Positions 34,705-42,797 of a stretch of 64,000 nt of DNA are shown one piece after another (position 1 is the stretch's first letter; each line of letters starts with the position of its first letter). The position numbers and the translations under genes were made by a program. The notes under the pieces are model-generated. The model was not told the DNA's origin, did not search any database, and worked only from the letters and a program-made list of their open reading frames with translations. Origin of the DNA: Candidatus Aenigmatarchaeota archaeon (GTDB lineage: Archaea; Aenigmatarchaeota; Aenigmatarchaeia; CG10238-14); contig JAGVVZ010000001.1 of the NCBI GenBank assembly GCA_018304545.1, positions 95,495 to 159,494 on the forward strand, given 5' to 3'.

Positions 34705-35676
34705 TTATTCTTTCTTATTTCTCAAGCCCCAATCAGCTATAAACGATGATTTTACACCTCTTATATAACTATCAGCTTGCAAAGCCGCTTTGGCGCCTTC
34801 ACCGGCAGAAATAACAACCTGCTTGAATGGTAAATGTGTCACATCACCTGCGGCAAAAACTCCTTCCTTAATTTTGTTATTGTCCGGTTCAAAGGTTTCG
34901 CAATTCTCGTTAATGACTATATGATTGTTTTCATTCAACTTAACAAAATTTTTTATCAAATCAACCTTAACTTCTGATCCAAGTTCTACAAATAAACCAT
35001 CTAATTGTATCTCTCTCTTAACTTTAGTGTTAACATCCTCAATAATTATACTTCTAAGAAAATTATCGCCTTTACATTCAGAAATTGTGGAATTGAATAT
35101 ACACTCAACGTTTTTTATTCTCTTAACTTTATCAATAAGGGTAGCAAACGCTCTAAATTCATTAGATTCGTGAACAGTATAAACTTTTTTTGTTATCTCA
35201 CTCAAATACAGAATTGTATTAAGAGCTGAGTTACCGCCGCCTGTCACGGCCACAGTTTTATTTTTGAATAATGGACCATCGCAAATAGAACAATATGAGA
35301 TACCTTTGCCTTTGAATTCTTTTTCACCTAATACATTCAAATTAATGGGTGTCTTACCGAAAGCTAGTATCAAAGTTTTACCCTCATAATCATATTTCTC
35401 GGTTCTAATGGTGAACAATTTTCCTTTTTGTTTTATTTCTTTTGCCTCTTCATATCTAATGTCAGCACCGAAACTAGATGCCTGTTTTTCAAATTTTTGC
35501 ATTAATTCAAAACCAGTGCTCTTTTCAAAACCTGGATAATTTTCTATATCGGGTATGTTGGAGGCTTGACCTCCTAAATCTTTTGTTAGAACAAGGGTTT
35601 TCAAATTTCTTCTGCAGGTATATATGCTGGCTGATAATCCACTCGCCCCCCCGCCTATTATTATTACGTCGAACAT
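34705..35676 (-). CDS. trxB: Thioredoxin reductase family flavoprotein
   Basis: The FAD-binding start is DVIIIGGGASGLSASIYTCR, and the redox-active pair is CSICDG near residue 134. The NAD(P)H fold follows (AVTGGGNSALNTILYL), and the second FAD motif is EGVFAAGDVTHLPFKQVV. The enzyme reduces thioredoxin or a glutaredoxin-like protein. It is divergent from hypC with a 106-base shared promoter region. Its products could supply electrons to the thiol proteins in the adjacent operon. Confidence 0.93.
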   Translation of the reverse strand: MFDVIIIGGGASGLSASIYTCRRNLKTLVLTKDLGGQASNIPDIENYPGFEKSTGFELMQKFEKQASSFGADIRYEEAKEIKQKGKLFTIRTEKYDYEGKTLILAFGKTPINLNVLGEKEFKGKGISYCSICDGPLFKNKTVAVTGGGNSALNTILYLSEITKKVYTVHESNEFRAFATLIDKVKRIKNVECIFNSTISECKGDNFLRSIIIEDVNTKVKREIQLDGLFVELGSEVKVDLIKNFVKLNENNHIVINENCETFEPDNNKIKEGVFAAGDVTHLPFKQVVISAGEGAKAALQADSYIRGVKSSFIADWGLRNKKE

Positions 35677-35782
35677 GGTTTCACCAGTAAATGTCTAAAA
35701 TATATTAGTAAACAAGATAAAAATAGGTTTTGAATTTATTTAATAAATTGTTTTAAAAATCGAAGCAATAATATATTAAATT

Positions 35783-35980
35783 ATGTGTAATCCCACAATA
35801 GGCAAAGTATTAAAAACCACTGATAAAAAAGTCGTGGTTCTCGTAAATAAAAGAGAAATTGATGCCAATACTGAACTAGTGAAGGTAAAAACAAATGATT
35901 ATGTTCTACTAGCTGGGAACATTGTAATAGAAAAAATAACAAAAAGAGAAGCTTTGACGATGCTAAATGATAAAGAGTGA
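35783..35980 (+). CDS. hypC: Hydrogenase assembly chaperone HypC
   Basis: The protein begins MCNPTIGKV. A Cys directly after the initiator Met is the hallmark of HypC, where it holds the Fe(CN)2CO unit with HypD. The remaining 55 residues form the expected small beta barrel. Length (65 aa) is slightly shorter than usual. Its stop overlaps the next gene by four bases. HypA, B, D, E and F are not in this window. Confidence 0.82.
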   Translation: MCNPTIGKVLKTTDKKVVVLVNKREIDANTELVKVKTNDYVLLAGNIVIEKITKREALTMLNDKE

Positions 35981-36381
35981 AACCATTCATGATAAAAAAA
36001 ATCCTAGTTTTTGGAAATATGCTTATTAAGAAGGATAACTTACCACTAAAAATGATGGGTGATTTAAAAAAGAGTTTTCCACAAATAGAATTCAAGGAAT
36101 TTGATCCATCTGAAAATCTGAAGGAAGAAGGGAGAGAACTGTATATAATCGACACAGTTGAAGGAATTGAAAAGGTTGAAATAATAACAAATTTTAATGA
36201 CATAAAATTATCGAAAATATATTCTGTTCACGATTTCGATTTAGGTTATGAATTAAAATTGTTAAAAAAATCTGGTATGATAGATAAAGTAACTATATTT
36301 GGAGTGCCAATGAATTTAGAAAGAAAAAACGTTTTTAATCAGCTGAAAGAAAAAATTAAATCTTTTATGAATAGTAAATAG
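35977..36381 (+). CDS. NiFe hydrogenase maturation protease
   Basis: The N-terminus VFGNMLIKKDNLPLKM corresponds to the GN(x)LxxDDG motif of HycI/HyaD peptidases, with Asn replacing one acidic residue. YIIDTVEG supplies the nickel-binding Asp, and SVHDFDLGYELKLL the His. The 134 residues are shorter than bacterial HyaD. It would trim the C-terminal tail of the large subunit, whose gene ends one base away on the opposite strand. Confidence 0.82.
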   Translation: MKPFMIKKILVFGNMLIKKDNLPLKMMGDLKKSFPQIEFKEFDPSENLKEEGRELYIIDTVEGIEKVEIITNFNDIKLSKIYSVHDFDLGYELKLLKKSGMIDKVTIFGVPMNLERKNVFNQLKEKIKSFMNSK

Positions 36382-37659
36382 TTATCTCCAATTTACTTTA
36401 AGAAAGTGGCTCGCACAACTCATGCATGGATCGTATGCTCTTATTAGCTTCTCCAATTCTAATTCGATCTCTTCTCTATTTTTGTCAAGTATTTGTGGTA
36501 TAAGTTCTCTTATGTCGTTTTCCATCTTAATCTGATTTTGAGCTGTCGGAATAACCAAATTTCCAAACTTAATTTTTCCTTCACTATTAACAGATAGCAT
36601 ATAATATAATGTTCCTCTCGGTGCTTCAATCACACCAATACCTTGGCCTTCTTTAATTTTTACTTCTGGTTTCGATTCCTCTTTGAATTCATTTGCTTCT
36701 AAAAGTTCTATCGAGTGATCTATCGAGTGAAGAATTTCTATAGCTTGTGCAAGATTATTGTGATAAACGTTATCCGAGGGGAACATCTTCAACGCATCAC
36801 TCAAATCTCTCTTTGTATCTTTATGTAACGCATCCTTGTTTAGGTTTAATCTAGAAAGTGCTCCAACCATATACTCCTTTCCTTCAAATTTGAAACCTGT
36901 TGCCTGAGAATATGGTATTACAACCCTTGTGAGGAAATCCCAATAATCACTTTCCTTTACTTTGGTTCCAGTTGAACTTCTTATCTCACCTTCTAAAAAA
37001 CTGAAATCTTTTGTAGTCAGAACGACAAAATTACTGCTTCTCTTAAATTCAAAATTACATTTCTGGAAAATATCAACCAGTTCTATAACATGACTTCTCA
37101 CGCCTTTCAATTCCTTAACAATTTTATCCGTCTCGTCTTTTTTTGGTATCTTAGAAAACGATCCTATTTGTGGTATTGTTGCATGTACAGATCTTCCAGC
37201 AATTATTTTTGACAAATTATTCCCGACGCCCTTAACATCAAATGCTTGATGGACAAGTTCGTGTTGCGATTCATCAAATTCAAGGACTGAGTCTTTTCCA
37301 AACAAATCTGGTAAAACAAATAAATACAAATGCATGGCGTGATCTCTTATCATCAAACCATACATAGATAACTTCCTGAACAGCATAGTTTGATCACTAG
37401 GTACTATTTCTAAAGCTCTTTCAGCAGCTTCTGTACAGCAAGTTAAATGTGCTATGCTGCAGGTACCGCAAATTCTAGAAACAAGTTGAGGCAAACCGAT
37501 CAGAGGTTTATCTCTTATTGCCTGAGTAAAAAATCTTTTATTTTCACTGATTTTCAATTTAACATCTGTTACTTTTCCACCAACTACTTTAACATCTAAA
37601 TCGGCATGACCTTCGGTTTTACTTATATTTTCTAATGTTATGTCTAATTCATTGTGCAT
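36382..37659 (-). CDS. NiFe hydrogenase large (catalytic) subunit
   Basis: Both nickel-binding motifs are intact: RICGTCSIAH at residues 62-71 and DPCMSCASH ending at His418, supplying four Cys ligands to the NiFe site. The chain ends seven residues later (FLKVNWR), a very short tail for the maturation protease to remove. The size (425 aa) and sequence resemble cytosolic group 3-like large subunits, but the class cannot be fixed by eye. It is the last gene of a long leftward operon and its ATG overlaps the small-subunit stop. Confidence 0.93.
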   Translation of the reverse strand: MHNELDITLENISKTEGHADLDVKVVGGKVTDVKLKISENKRFFTQAIRDKPLIGLPQLVSRICGTCSIAHLTCCTEAAERALEIVPSDQTMLFRKLSMYGLMIRDHAMHLYLFVLPDLFGKDSVLEFDESQHELVHQAFDVKGVGNNLSKIIAGRSVHATIPQIGSFSKIPKKDETDKIVKELKGVRSHVIELVDIFQKCNFEFKRSSNFVVLTTKDFSFLEGEIRSSTGTKVKESDYWDFLTRVVIPYSQATGFKFEGKEYMVGALSRLNLNKDALHKDTKRDLSDALKMFPSDNVYHNNLAQAIEILHSIDHSIELLEANEFKEESKPEVKIKEGQGIGVIEAPRGTLYYMLSVNSEGKIKFGNLVIPTAQNQIKMENDIRELIPQILDKNREEIELELEKLIRAYDPCMSCASHFLKVNWR

Positions 37660-38138
37660 TAAACTACACCAAACTCTTTCATGTATTTTTCTAAAACTGT
37701 AACAAATGTTTCTTCATTCATGGGACATCCGGAAACAGTATCATCAACATAAACTACCTCGCTTACAGAGGACACTTTCTCTTTTAGTTTGAATCTTTCT
37801 ATAATAAAGGCTATCTCTTTCAATCTTTCATCATCAAAAAAATTTCTTTGATTAGATGGGCTGCCCAGAACAGCACAGCTACCTATAGCCACTAGTCTTT
37901 TAGCATTCTTTCTTATTTCTTTCAGTTTTTTTTCTTCTTCACAATTTGACACTGCACCTTCAACAAATGCTACATCTAAATTACTTATCTCGTTGTTTCT
38001 TTTTATTGTTCTAAAATACGCAAAGTCTATCTTATCCTTCCATTCAAAGAACTTATCATTCAACAACTCAACAAAAAGTATTGTCGAATCCTCGCAGCAA
38101 GTAAATGAAAACCATCCTATTCTTAGTTTACGTCTCAT
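37659..38138 (-). CDS. NiFe hydrogenase small subunit
   Basis: The protein has 159 residues, enough for one proximal 4Fe-4S cluster only. Candidate ligands are in FTCCEDS (Cys14, Cys15), GAVSNCEE, AIGSCAVLG and VSGCPMNE. The tandem CC recalls the NuoB-type arrangement rather than CxxC. There is no Tat signal, so it is cytosolic. It is followed directly by the large subunit. Confidence 0.9.
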   Translation of the reverse strand: MRRKLRIGWFSFTCCEDSTILFVELLNDKFFEWKDKIDFAYFRTIKRNNEISNLDVAFVEGAVSNCEEEKKLKEIRKNAKRLVAIGSCAVLGSPSNQRNFFDDERLKEIAFIIERFKLKEKVSSVSEVVYVDDTVSGCPMNEETFVTVLEKYMKEFGVV

Positions 38139-38154
38139 CTTATCATTCTCACAA

Positions 38155-38298
38155 TCATGGACAATTTTCTTTTATTAAGCAATTTTTACATACTATTTTA
38201 ACCAAATCATAAGATGATATTTCAAGATTGTTGTCCACAGCGTATTTGTGCAAGTTTTTTATGTCATCGCATATCAATTCGATCACTGAGTTCTTCAT
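38155..38298 (-). CDS. Small Cys-containing protein in the hydrogenase operon (47 aa)
   Basis: The peptide ends with VCKNCLIKENCP, a CxxC plus a further Cys, which could bind a metal or cluster. Its ATG overlaps the stop of the cytochrome b gene (ATGA), and the small subunit gene starts 16 bases after its stop. The tight arrangement supports a role in the hydrogenase complex. I do not recognise a family. Confidence 0.65.
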   Translation of the reverse strand: MKNSVIELICDDIKNLHKYAVDNNLEISSYDLVKIVCKNCLIKENCP

Positions 38299-38948
38299 TT
38301 TTTCCTGGCATTTCTAATTATATCAATTATTCTGACTATTATTAAAATAACACTAATGACGAACGCAATAAAACTAGCCGGAAGTAAATACGGCCTGGCA
38401 AGATCCTTGCCGCCACCCTCCTCGAAAAATTTAATCCAACCTTTGTACTTCATAATAGTCAAATGCAAGAATATAAGAATAAAGGAAATTCTGGCGCCCC
38501 ACCTTTGAATGAACCACCAGCGCTGGGCTCCTAATTTGTTCATAAAAAAATCGTTTGAAATAATTGCAATAAATGCCAATAAAATAATAGAAGACAAACC
38601 GAAGACAAATGAAACTAGTCCTTCATTTAAAAAATACAAAAGCGGAAATTTGTCGGGCAGGAAGAATAAGGAAACTACAGAATGAAATAACGCAAGGAAG
38701 AATAAAATCATGCCTAATTCCTTTCTAAAAGTAAGCCACGGCGTAAATCTATTAGAAAATCCACACAGAGGTCCTATAAGTAGCACTATGCATAAAAGTA
38801 TAAGAGACGTCCCGGCCAGAACTTTGTTCATTATGTAAAGATTATAATATCCCCTTCTTTCAAAAATGTATAAAGAAAGAATTGAAAATATTAGAAGACT
38901 TATAACTGCGACTATAGCATAATCCCTTAAATTATTTTTCCATGACAT
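38295..38948 (-). CDS. Ferric-reductase-like transmembrane cytochrome b
   Basis: Six hydrophobic segments are seen. Two His residues in adjacent helices (LGMILFFLALFHSVVSLFF and ARISFILIFLHLTIMKY) are placed to bind heme b as in the ferric reductase/MsrQ-like family. RQ-rich loops such as GAQRWWFIQRWGAR separate them. It is fused into the operon that encodes the hydrogenase, so it probably carries electrons between hydrogenase and the membrane or an external acceptor. Confidence 0.75.
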   Translation of the reverse strand: MSWKNNLRDYAIVAVISLLIFSILSLYIFERRGYYNLYIMNKVLAGTSLILLCIVLLIGPLCGFSNRFTPWLTFRKELGMILFFLALFHSVVSLFFLPDKFPLLYFLNEGLVSFVFGLSSIILLAFIAIISNDFFMNKLGAQRWWFIQRWGARISFILIFLHLTIMKYKGWIKFFEEGGGKDLARPYLLPASFIAFVISVILIIVRIIDIIRNARKK

Positions 38949-38975
38949 AAATAACAGTTATGTCCTTTGTTATTA

Positions 38976-39266
38976 TTAATTTATTCCGTTTTGTTGCATA
39001 AATGTATTCTTGTCAAATCCTGTAGCTTGCTTGAATTTATCTGGGCTAACATTCTTTATGCAATCTCCGTATTGAGATGGATGATGACTTAAATGTTGAA
39101 TGTTACTTAAATCATTCAAATCACCACAAACATCTATATTCTGAACGTTCGGCATCGAATAGTTTGTTTTGGCCGGTTTGAAGAAAGTATACAAAGTCCA
39201 ACCCAATATCAATATTACAATACCCAACAACATATACAGTGATTTGTCGTCTTTCTTTTTTTTCAT
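38976..39266 (-). CDS. Membrane-anchored protein with Cys/His segment (96 aa)
   Basis: After a basic start (MKKKKDDK) and one membrane helix comes an external domain with DVCGDLNDLSNIQHLSHHPS and GDCIKNV, so two Cys flank a His-rich stretch. The family is unknown to me. The N-terminus resembles that of the next upstream gene product (MKKQKDDK). It overlaps that gene by four bases. Confidence 0.6.
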   Translation of the reverse strand: MKKKKDDKSLYMLLGIVILILGWTLYTFFKPAKTNYSMPNVQNIDVCGDLNDLSNIQHLSHHPSQYGDCIKNVSPDKFKQATGFDKNTFMQQNGIN

Positions 39267-39616
39267 ATTAAACCCCCTATTATTCCTGTTATACTAATCA
39301 TCAGTACAATTACATTAACTATAAACCAAAGCCAATCTTTTTTTGTTTTTTTCATACCACAATGAGCTTTAGTCCAGTAAAACATCCCTATACCAATGCT
39401 CGAGGATAATAAACCCATGATGGAAAATGGAATAACGTATTTTTGCAAAAATGCTAAAGGCATACCAACTACTGTTATCCCAAATATGGCTAAAGCTGCT
39501 ATCAATACTTGACAAATGGTATGGCAAACATTATATAAACCGGCAATACCTATAGCACTACTTATTCCACCTATAATACCGGTTACTTTTGTTTTATCGT
39601 CTTTTTGTTTTTTCAT
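39263..39616 (-). CDS. Four-helix membrane protein with Cys pair (about 117 aa)
   Basis: Four hydrophobic segments are visible. The first loop or helix contains NVCHTICQVL, and a later loop TKAHCGMKKT. The pattern recalls small MerC-like or disulfide-shuttling membrane proteins, but I cannot assign a family. The ATG at 39616 is chosen because it abuts the previous stop; an upstream in-frame start at 39640 would overlap that gene. Confidence 0.6.
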   Translation of the reverse strand: MKKQKDDKTKVTGIIGGISSAIGIAGLYNVCHTICQVLIAALAIFGITVVGMPLAFLQKYVIPFSIMGLLSSSIGIGMFYWTKAHCGMKKTKKDWLWFIVNVIVLMISITGIIGGLI

Positions 39617-39617
39617 A

Positions 39618-40097
39618 TCAACCACACGTTCCAACAACACATGTGCAATTGCCGTCGCATCCTACATGATCTGGAGCTTCACATCCCTTTTCTTCGCATG
39701 GGCATCCTGTAGCCAAGCAATGTTCGGATCCGCAATGCAAATGCCCAGGATTGAATATACAAGTTGTTGAATGTGGATCACATGTTCCATAGACAGCTAG
39801 ATTGTATACTCCTCTTACAGTATAGAATAAACTACCAAATAAAAGTATTGTGAAAATCAATGACAACAGCTTAAAATTCTTATAAGTAAATTTTGCTAGA
39901 GACGGAAATGGTTTAATTAATTTAGATGTTATTTTTGATCTTATTCTTTGTTCAAGCGAGCTTTCGCAAGGCCTAAAAGTGATCATTCTAAAAACACATT
40001 TGAATGATTCTTTAGCGAGTATCCTATATTTAGCTGAAAATATTCCAAGTACTGAAAATATGACCACTGCAACCAAACAAAGTACCATTATAATCAC
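39618..40097 (-). CDS. Membrane protein with Cys-rich C-terminal domain (159 aa)
   Basis: One membrane segment begins the protein and a second lies near residues 75-95. The C-terminal 50 residues hold about a dozen Cys (CIFNPGHLHCGSEHC, CPCEEKGCEAPDHVGC, CTCVVGTC). Such a domain outside the membrane could bind soft metals or carry several disulfides. The protein ends with Cys-Gly. The start overlaps the SufS-like gene's stop by four bases. Confidence 0.65.
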   Translation of the reverse strand: MIIMVLCLVAVVIFSVLGIFSAKYRILAKESFKCVFRMITFRPCESSLEQRIRSKITSKLIKPFPSLAKFTYKNFKLLSLIFTILLFGSLFYTVRGVYNLAVYGTCDPHSTTCIFNPGHLHCGSEHCLATGCPCEEKGCEAPDHVGCDGNCTCVVGTCG

Positions 40098-41314
40098 CTT
40101 AGTTTTGATATTTCCTTTAATTTTTCTACGAAAATCTTAGCTTCTTCTTTTGTATTATAAAAATACAACGAAGCTCTCGCTGATCCTTCAATTTTATTCG
40201 CATTAAACCACGAATGCACGCAATGCTGACCTGACCTTATCATTATATTTGCTATATTATCAAGCATCATAGCAACATCGTGAAAATGTATATCTTTTAT
40301 ATTGAATGAAAATATGCCACCCCTTTGCTCTACTTCTTCGGGACCCAGAATTGACAGACTTGGTATATCTGTAATGTTCTGTGTTATAAACCTATTAATT
40401 TCTATTTCATGTTTTTCTATATTTTCTCTCCCGATATTATCCAAATACTTGGCTGCTGCGCCTAATCCTATATTTCCTGCATAGTTTTGCAGGCCCGCTT
40501 CAAATTTTTCAGGAGGTTTTAGTAAAGTATGCGAATCGTATGTAGTATTACTAACTGTATCTCCACCAACTAAGAAGGGATTCATTTCCTCTAACAGATG
40601 ATACTTTCCGTATAAGATTCCTATTCCAGAAGGCCCAACCATTTTATGTCCACTGAATGCAACAAAATCCACATTTAATTTTTTCACATCAATTTTTTTA
40701 TGTGGAACTGATTGAGCACAATCTAGCATGACCAATGATCCGTAATCGTGTGCTATTCTAATTATTTTTTCTACTGGCAATGTATAGCCATCAAGATTAG
40801 ATGTATGAACCATAGAAACCAATTTAACATTCTTATTCATATTTTTTTCGAATATTTCAAGATCAAATGTCATGTCTTTTTTTGATCTAACTACTTTATG
40901 AACAATTTTTTTTGTTTTTGAGATTATCTGCCACGGAATAAGATTAGAATTGTGTTCTCTATCTGATGTTACTACAACATCACCATGTTTAAAGTTTAAA
41001 GAATTTGCAACCAAATTTAATCCTTCAGTTGTGTTTCTAGTGAATATTATTTCTTCAGATTTCTTGGCACCAATAAAATTTGCCATAATATCTCGAGCTT
41101 CGCTCATTTTCTCATTCACTTTAGAGGCGAATTTATGCATGCTTCTTCCAGCACACGCAGGATACTGTTCATAGTATTCGTTCATTGCCTGTATAACCTG
41201 TTTTGGTCTTAAACTCATGCAAGCATTATCAAAATAAATTACAGGCCTGCCATTAATTTTCTGATTAATAGCAGGAAAATCAAATCTGGTTTTTTCTAGA
41301 TTTGTGGTTGTCAT
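40094..41314 (-). CDS. sufS: SufS-like cysteine desulfurase
   Basis: This is a PLP enzyme of aminotransferase class V. The PLP Lys is in AFSGHKMVGPSGIG, and the substrate Cys is in IRSGQHCVHSWF near residue 363. The start YFDNACMSLRPKQVIQAM is typical of SufS/CsdA. It releases sulfur from cysteine as persulfide. The unusual point is its position in a hydrogenase-thiol operon, far from SufBCD. The gene overlaps the DsbA-like gene by four bases. Confidence 0.9.
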   Translation of the reverse strand: MTTTNLEKTRFDFPAINQKINGRPVIYFDNACMSLRPKQVIQAMNEYYEQYPACAGRSMHKFASKVNEKMSEARDIMANFIGAKKSEEIIFTRNTTEGLNLVANSLNFKHGDVVVTSDREHNSNLIPWQIISKTKKIVHKVVRSKKDMTFDLEIFEKNMNKNVKLVSMVHTSNLDGYTLPVEKIIRIAHDYGSLVMLDCAQSVPHKKIDVKKLNVDFVAFSGHKMVGPSGIGILYGKYHLLEEMNPFLVGGDTVSNTTYDSHTLLKPPEKFEAGLQNYAGNIGLGAAAKYLDNIGRENIEKHEIEINRFITQNITDIPSLSILGPEEVEQRGGIFSFNIKDIHFHDVAMMLDNIANIMIRSGQHCVHSWFNANKIEGSARASLYFYNTKEEAKIFVEKLKEISKLR

Positions 41315-41961
41315 TGTTTCTTCAACTCGTTATCGATGATTCCTCTGAATTGTTCAAACGGAACAGCTCCTGACAGTTTAATGCCGTTAATAAAGAATGT
41401 CGGCGTTCCTTCTACTCCGTAACCTGCACCATCCTTCAAATCTTTCTTTACTTCTTGTGTATATTTCCCGTCGTCTAAACAACTATCAAATTTGTTGCTA
41501 TCTAATTTTAATGCTTTTGCGAAGTTTTTCAGAGAACCTACAGAGAGCGATTGCTGGTTCTCAAAAAGCAAGTCATGATACTCCCAGAATTTGCCTTGAT
41601 CATCTGCACATTCAGAAGCCTCAGCGGCTTTTTGTGCAAATTGATGTCCGGGCAATGGGAAATCTCTATAGACAAACTTCACTTTATTTCCGTACGTTTC
41701 CATTATTTGTTCTACTACTGATTCTGCTCTAGCACAATATGGACACTGATAATCACTAAATTCTACTATTGTAACTTTAGCATCGGCCCCACCCTTAAAG
41801 GGATCGTCGTCTGCGCTTACTTGCGTTCTTGGTGTCTCTGGTGCTTTCGAGTAGTTATTGTAGACAAAATATCCTATTAGTAAAGCTATTATAACAAAAA
41901 ACAAAACTTTCCAGGGATTTTTAATTTTTATAGTCAGACCCTTTTCATTATCTTTACTCAT
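41311..41961 (-). CDS. DsbA-like membrane-anchored thiol-disulfide oxidoreductase
   Basis: An N-terminal anchor (FFVIIALLIGYFVY) precedes a DsbA/BdbD-type thioredoxin fold. The active site is QCPYCARAE near residue 75, and the cis-Pro loop is GVEGTPTFF. Two further Cys (ASECADDQG, FDSCLDDG) could form a structural disulfide. A paralogue lies at 60288, and their middle parts are almost identical in DNA. It probably forms or transfers disulfides in the operon's external Cys proteins. Confidence 0.9.
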   Translation of the reverse strand: MSKDNEKGLTIKIKNPWKVLFFVIIALLIGYFVYNNYSKAPETPRTQVSADDDPFKGGADAKVTIVEFSDYQCPYCARAESVVEQIMETYGNKVKFVYRDFPLPGHQFAQKAAEASECADDQGKFWEYHDLLFENQQSLSVGSLKNFAKALKLDSNKFDSCLDDGKYTQEVKKDLKDGAGYGVEGTPTFFINGIKLSGAVPFEQFRGIIDNELKKQ

Positions 41962-42420
41962 TCAACAACCTCCCATACTTCCACTTCCGGATTCGGGATA
42001 AAAAACTGTTTTCCATTTATCTATTTCGTTTTGTATTTCGTTTCTATCGTATCCGTTGGTTATCATATACTTAGCCAATCCGTGTAATGCCAAATGATGA
42101 CCGCATCCACAATTACCAGCAGCTTGTATTTTTTGCACTCCACAACAAGGCAAATTTATATCTAATCCGACAATTTGCTTGTTTTGTTCGGGAGTTAGAG
42201 AAATGGTTTCCTCATATTCTAATAATTTCTCATATCCACCGTTATCTAATGCAACGCTTTCACTGGAAGTAACTTCATTTTTTACAGTGCTTGTTTTTAT
42301 CAAATTCATGCTGTTATTTATCTTATAAATAAAAAACTGGTTTAGCCCAACAACAAGTATCAAAAGAAATAAAGCTAAATTTATATAAGCCGGGTTGATC
42401 TTTTTATTTTTTTTACTCAT
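41962..42420 (-). CDS. Membrane-anchored PCYCGC-like protein ending in GGC (152 aa)
   Basis: A membrane anchor is followed by NLPCCGVQKIQAAGNCGCGH, which resembles the PCYCGC-type motif of secreted proteins. A helical segment then leads to the C-terminus SGSGSMGGC. The final Gly-Gly-Cys matches the end of the upstream 67-residue protein. Start at 42420 is chosen because it touches the upstream stop. Metal or thiol chemistry at the outer face is likely but not proven. Confidence 0.6.
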   Translation of the reverse strand: MSKKNKKINPAYINLALFLLILVVGLNQFFIYKINNSMNLIKTSTVKNEVTSSESVALDNGGYEKLLEYEETISLTPEQNKQIVGLDINLPCCGVQKIQAAGNCGCGHHLALHGLAKYMITNGYDRNEIQNEIDKWKTVFYPESGSGSMGGC

Positions 42421-42623
42421 TAACATCCACCTACTTGCATACCTGAACCACTGCCATGATGCGCTTGCATCATCTCTTCTTGTGAAGAAAACCCACCAGC
42501 AACTTTAGGCTCACTCATTCCAATATCCATTTTGTTCATTATATTAAATAGTTCGAACGTTTGGAATATAACAACTAATAAAACCAATCCTATTACAAGC
42601 AATATTAGAGTATTTGTTTCCAT
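42420..42623 (-). CDS. Single-pass membrane protein ending in GGC (67 aa)
   Basis: One membrane helix (LILLVIGLVLLVVIFQTFEL) is followed by a polar tail with HHGSGSGMQVGGC at the very end. This is the first gene of the long hydrogenase-thiol operon. GAGGTAGG lies before the ATG. The C-terminal GGC shared with the next gene suggests a modification or metal handling, but no family is recognised. Confidence 0.6.
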   Translation of the reverse strand: METNTLILLVIGLVLLVVIFQTFELFNIMNKMDIGMSEPKVAGGFSSQEEMMQAHHGSGSGMQVGGC

Positions 42624-42684
42624 TTTTTCCTACCTCAAATTTTTCTTAATTTTATTGAGAAGAAATAGCATATATGGGTTAGTA

Positions 42685-42698
42685 TGAAACTAGTTTCA
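42685..42698. promoter_or_regulatory. Perfect 14-base palindrome upstream of the hydrogenase-thiol operon
   Basis: TGAAACTAGTTTCA is fully palindromic. It lies about 62 bases before the first operon gene and just upstream of a TATA-like CATATATG. The 12-base core GAAACTAGTTTC also occurs at the start of the HxlR gene (55295-55306), so this may be an operator read by that regulator. Confidence 0.5.
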
Positions 42699-42797
42699 AC
42701 ATATTATCAGTAATTCCAAATTATCAAACACTAGAACAACCTTATCATCAATCAAAAATTGTATTAACCTATGGGGAATATTATTTTTAAAAACCAA

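Noticed and set aside
36382..38948. Group 4 membrane-bound, ion-pumping hydrogenase
   Set aside because: No antiporter-like subunits or polyferredoxin lie nearby; the membrane partner is a heme b protein of ferric reductase type.
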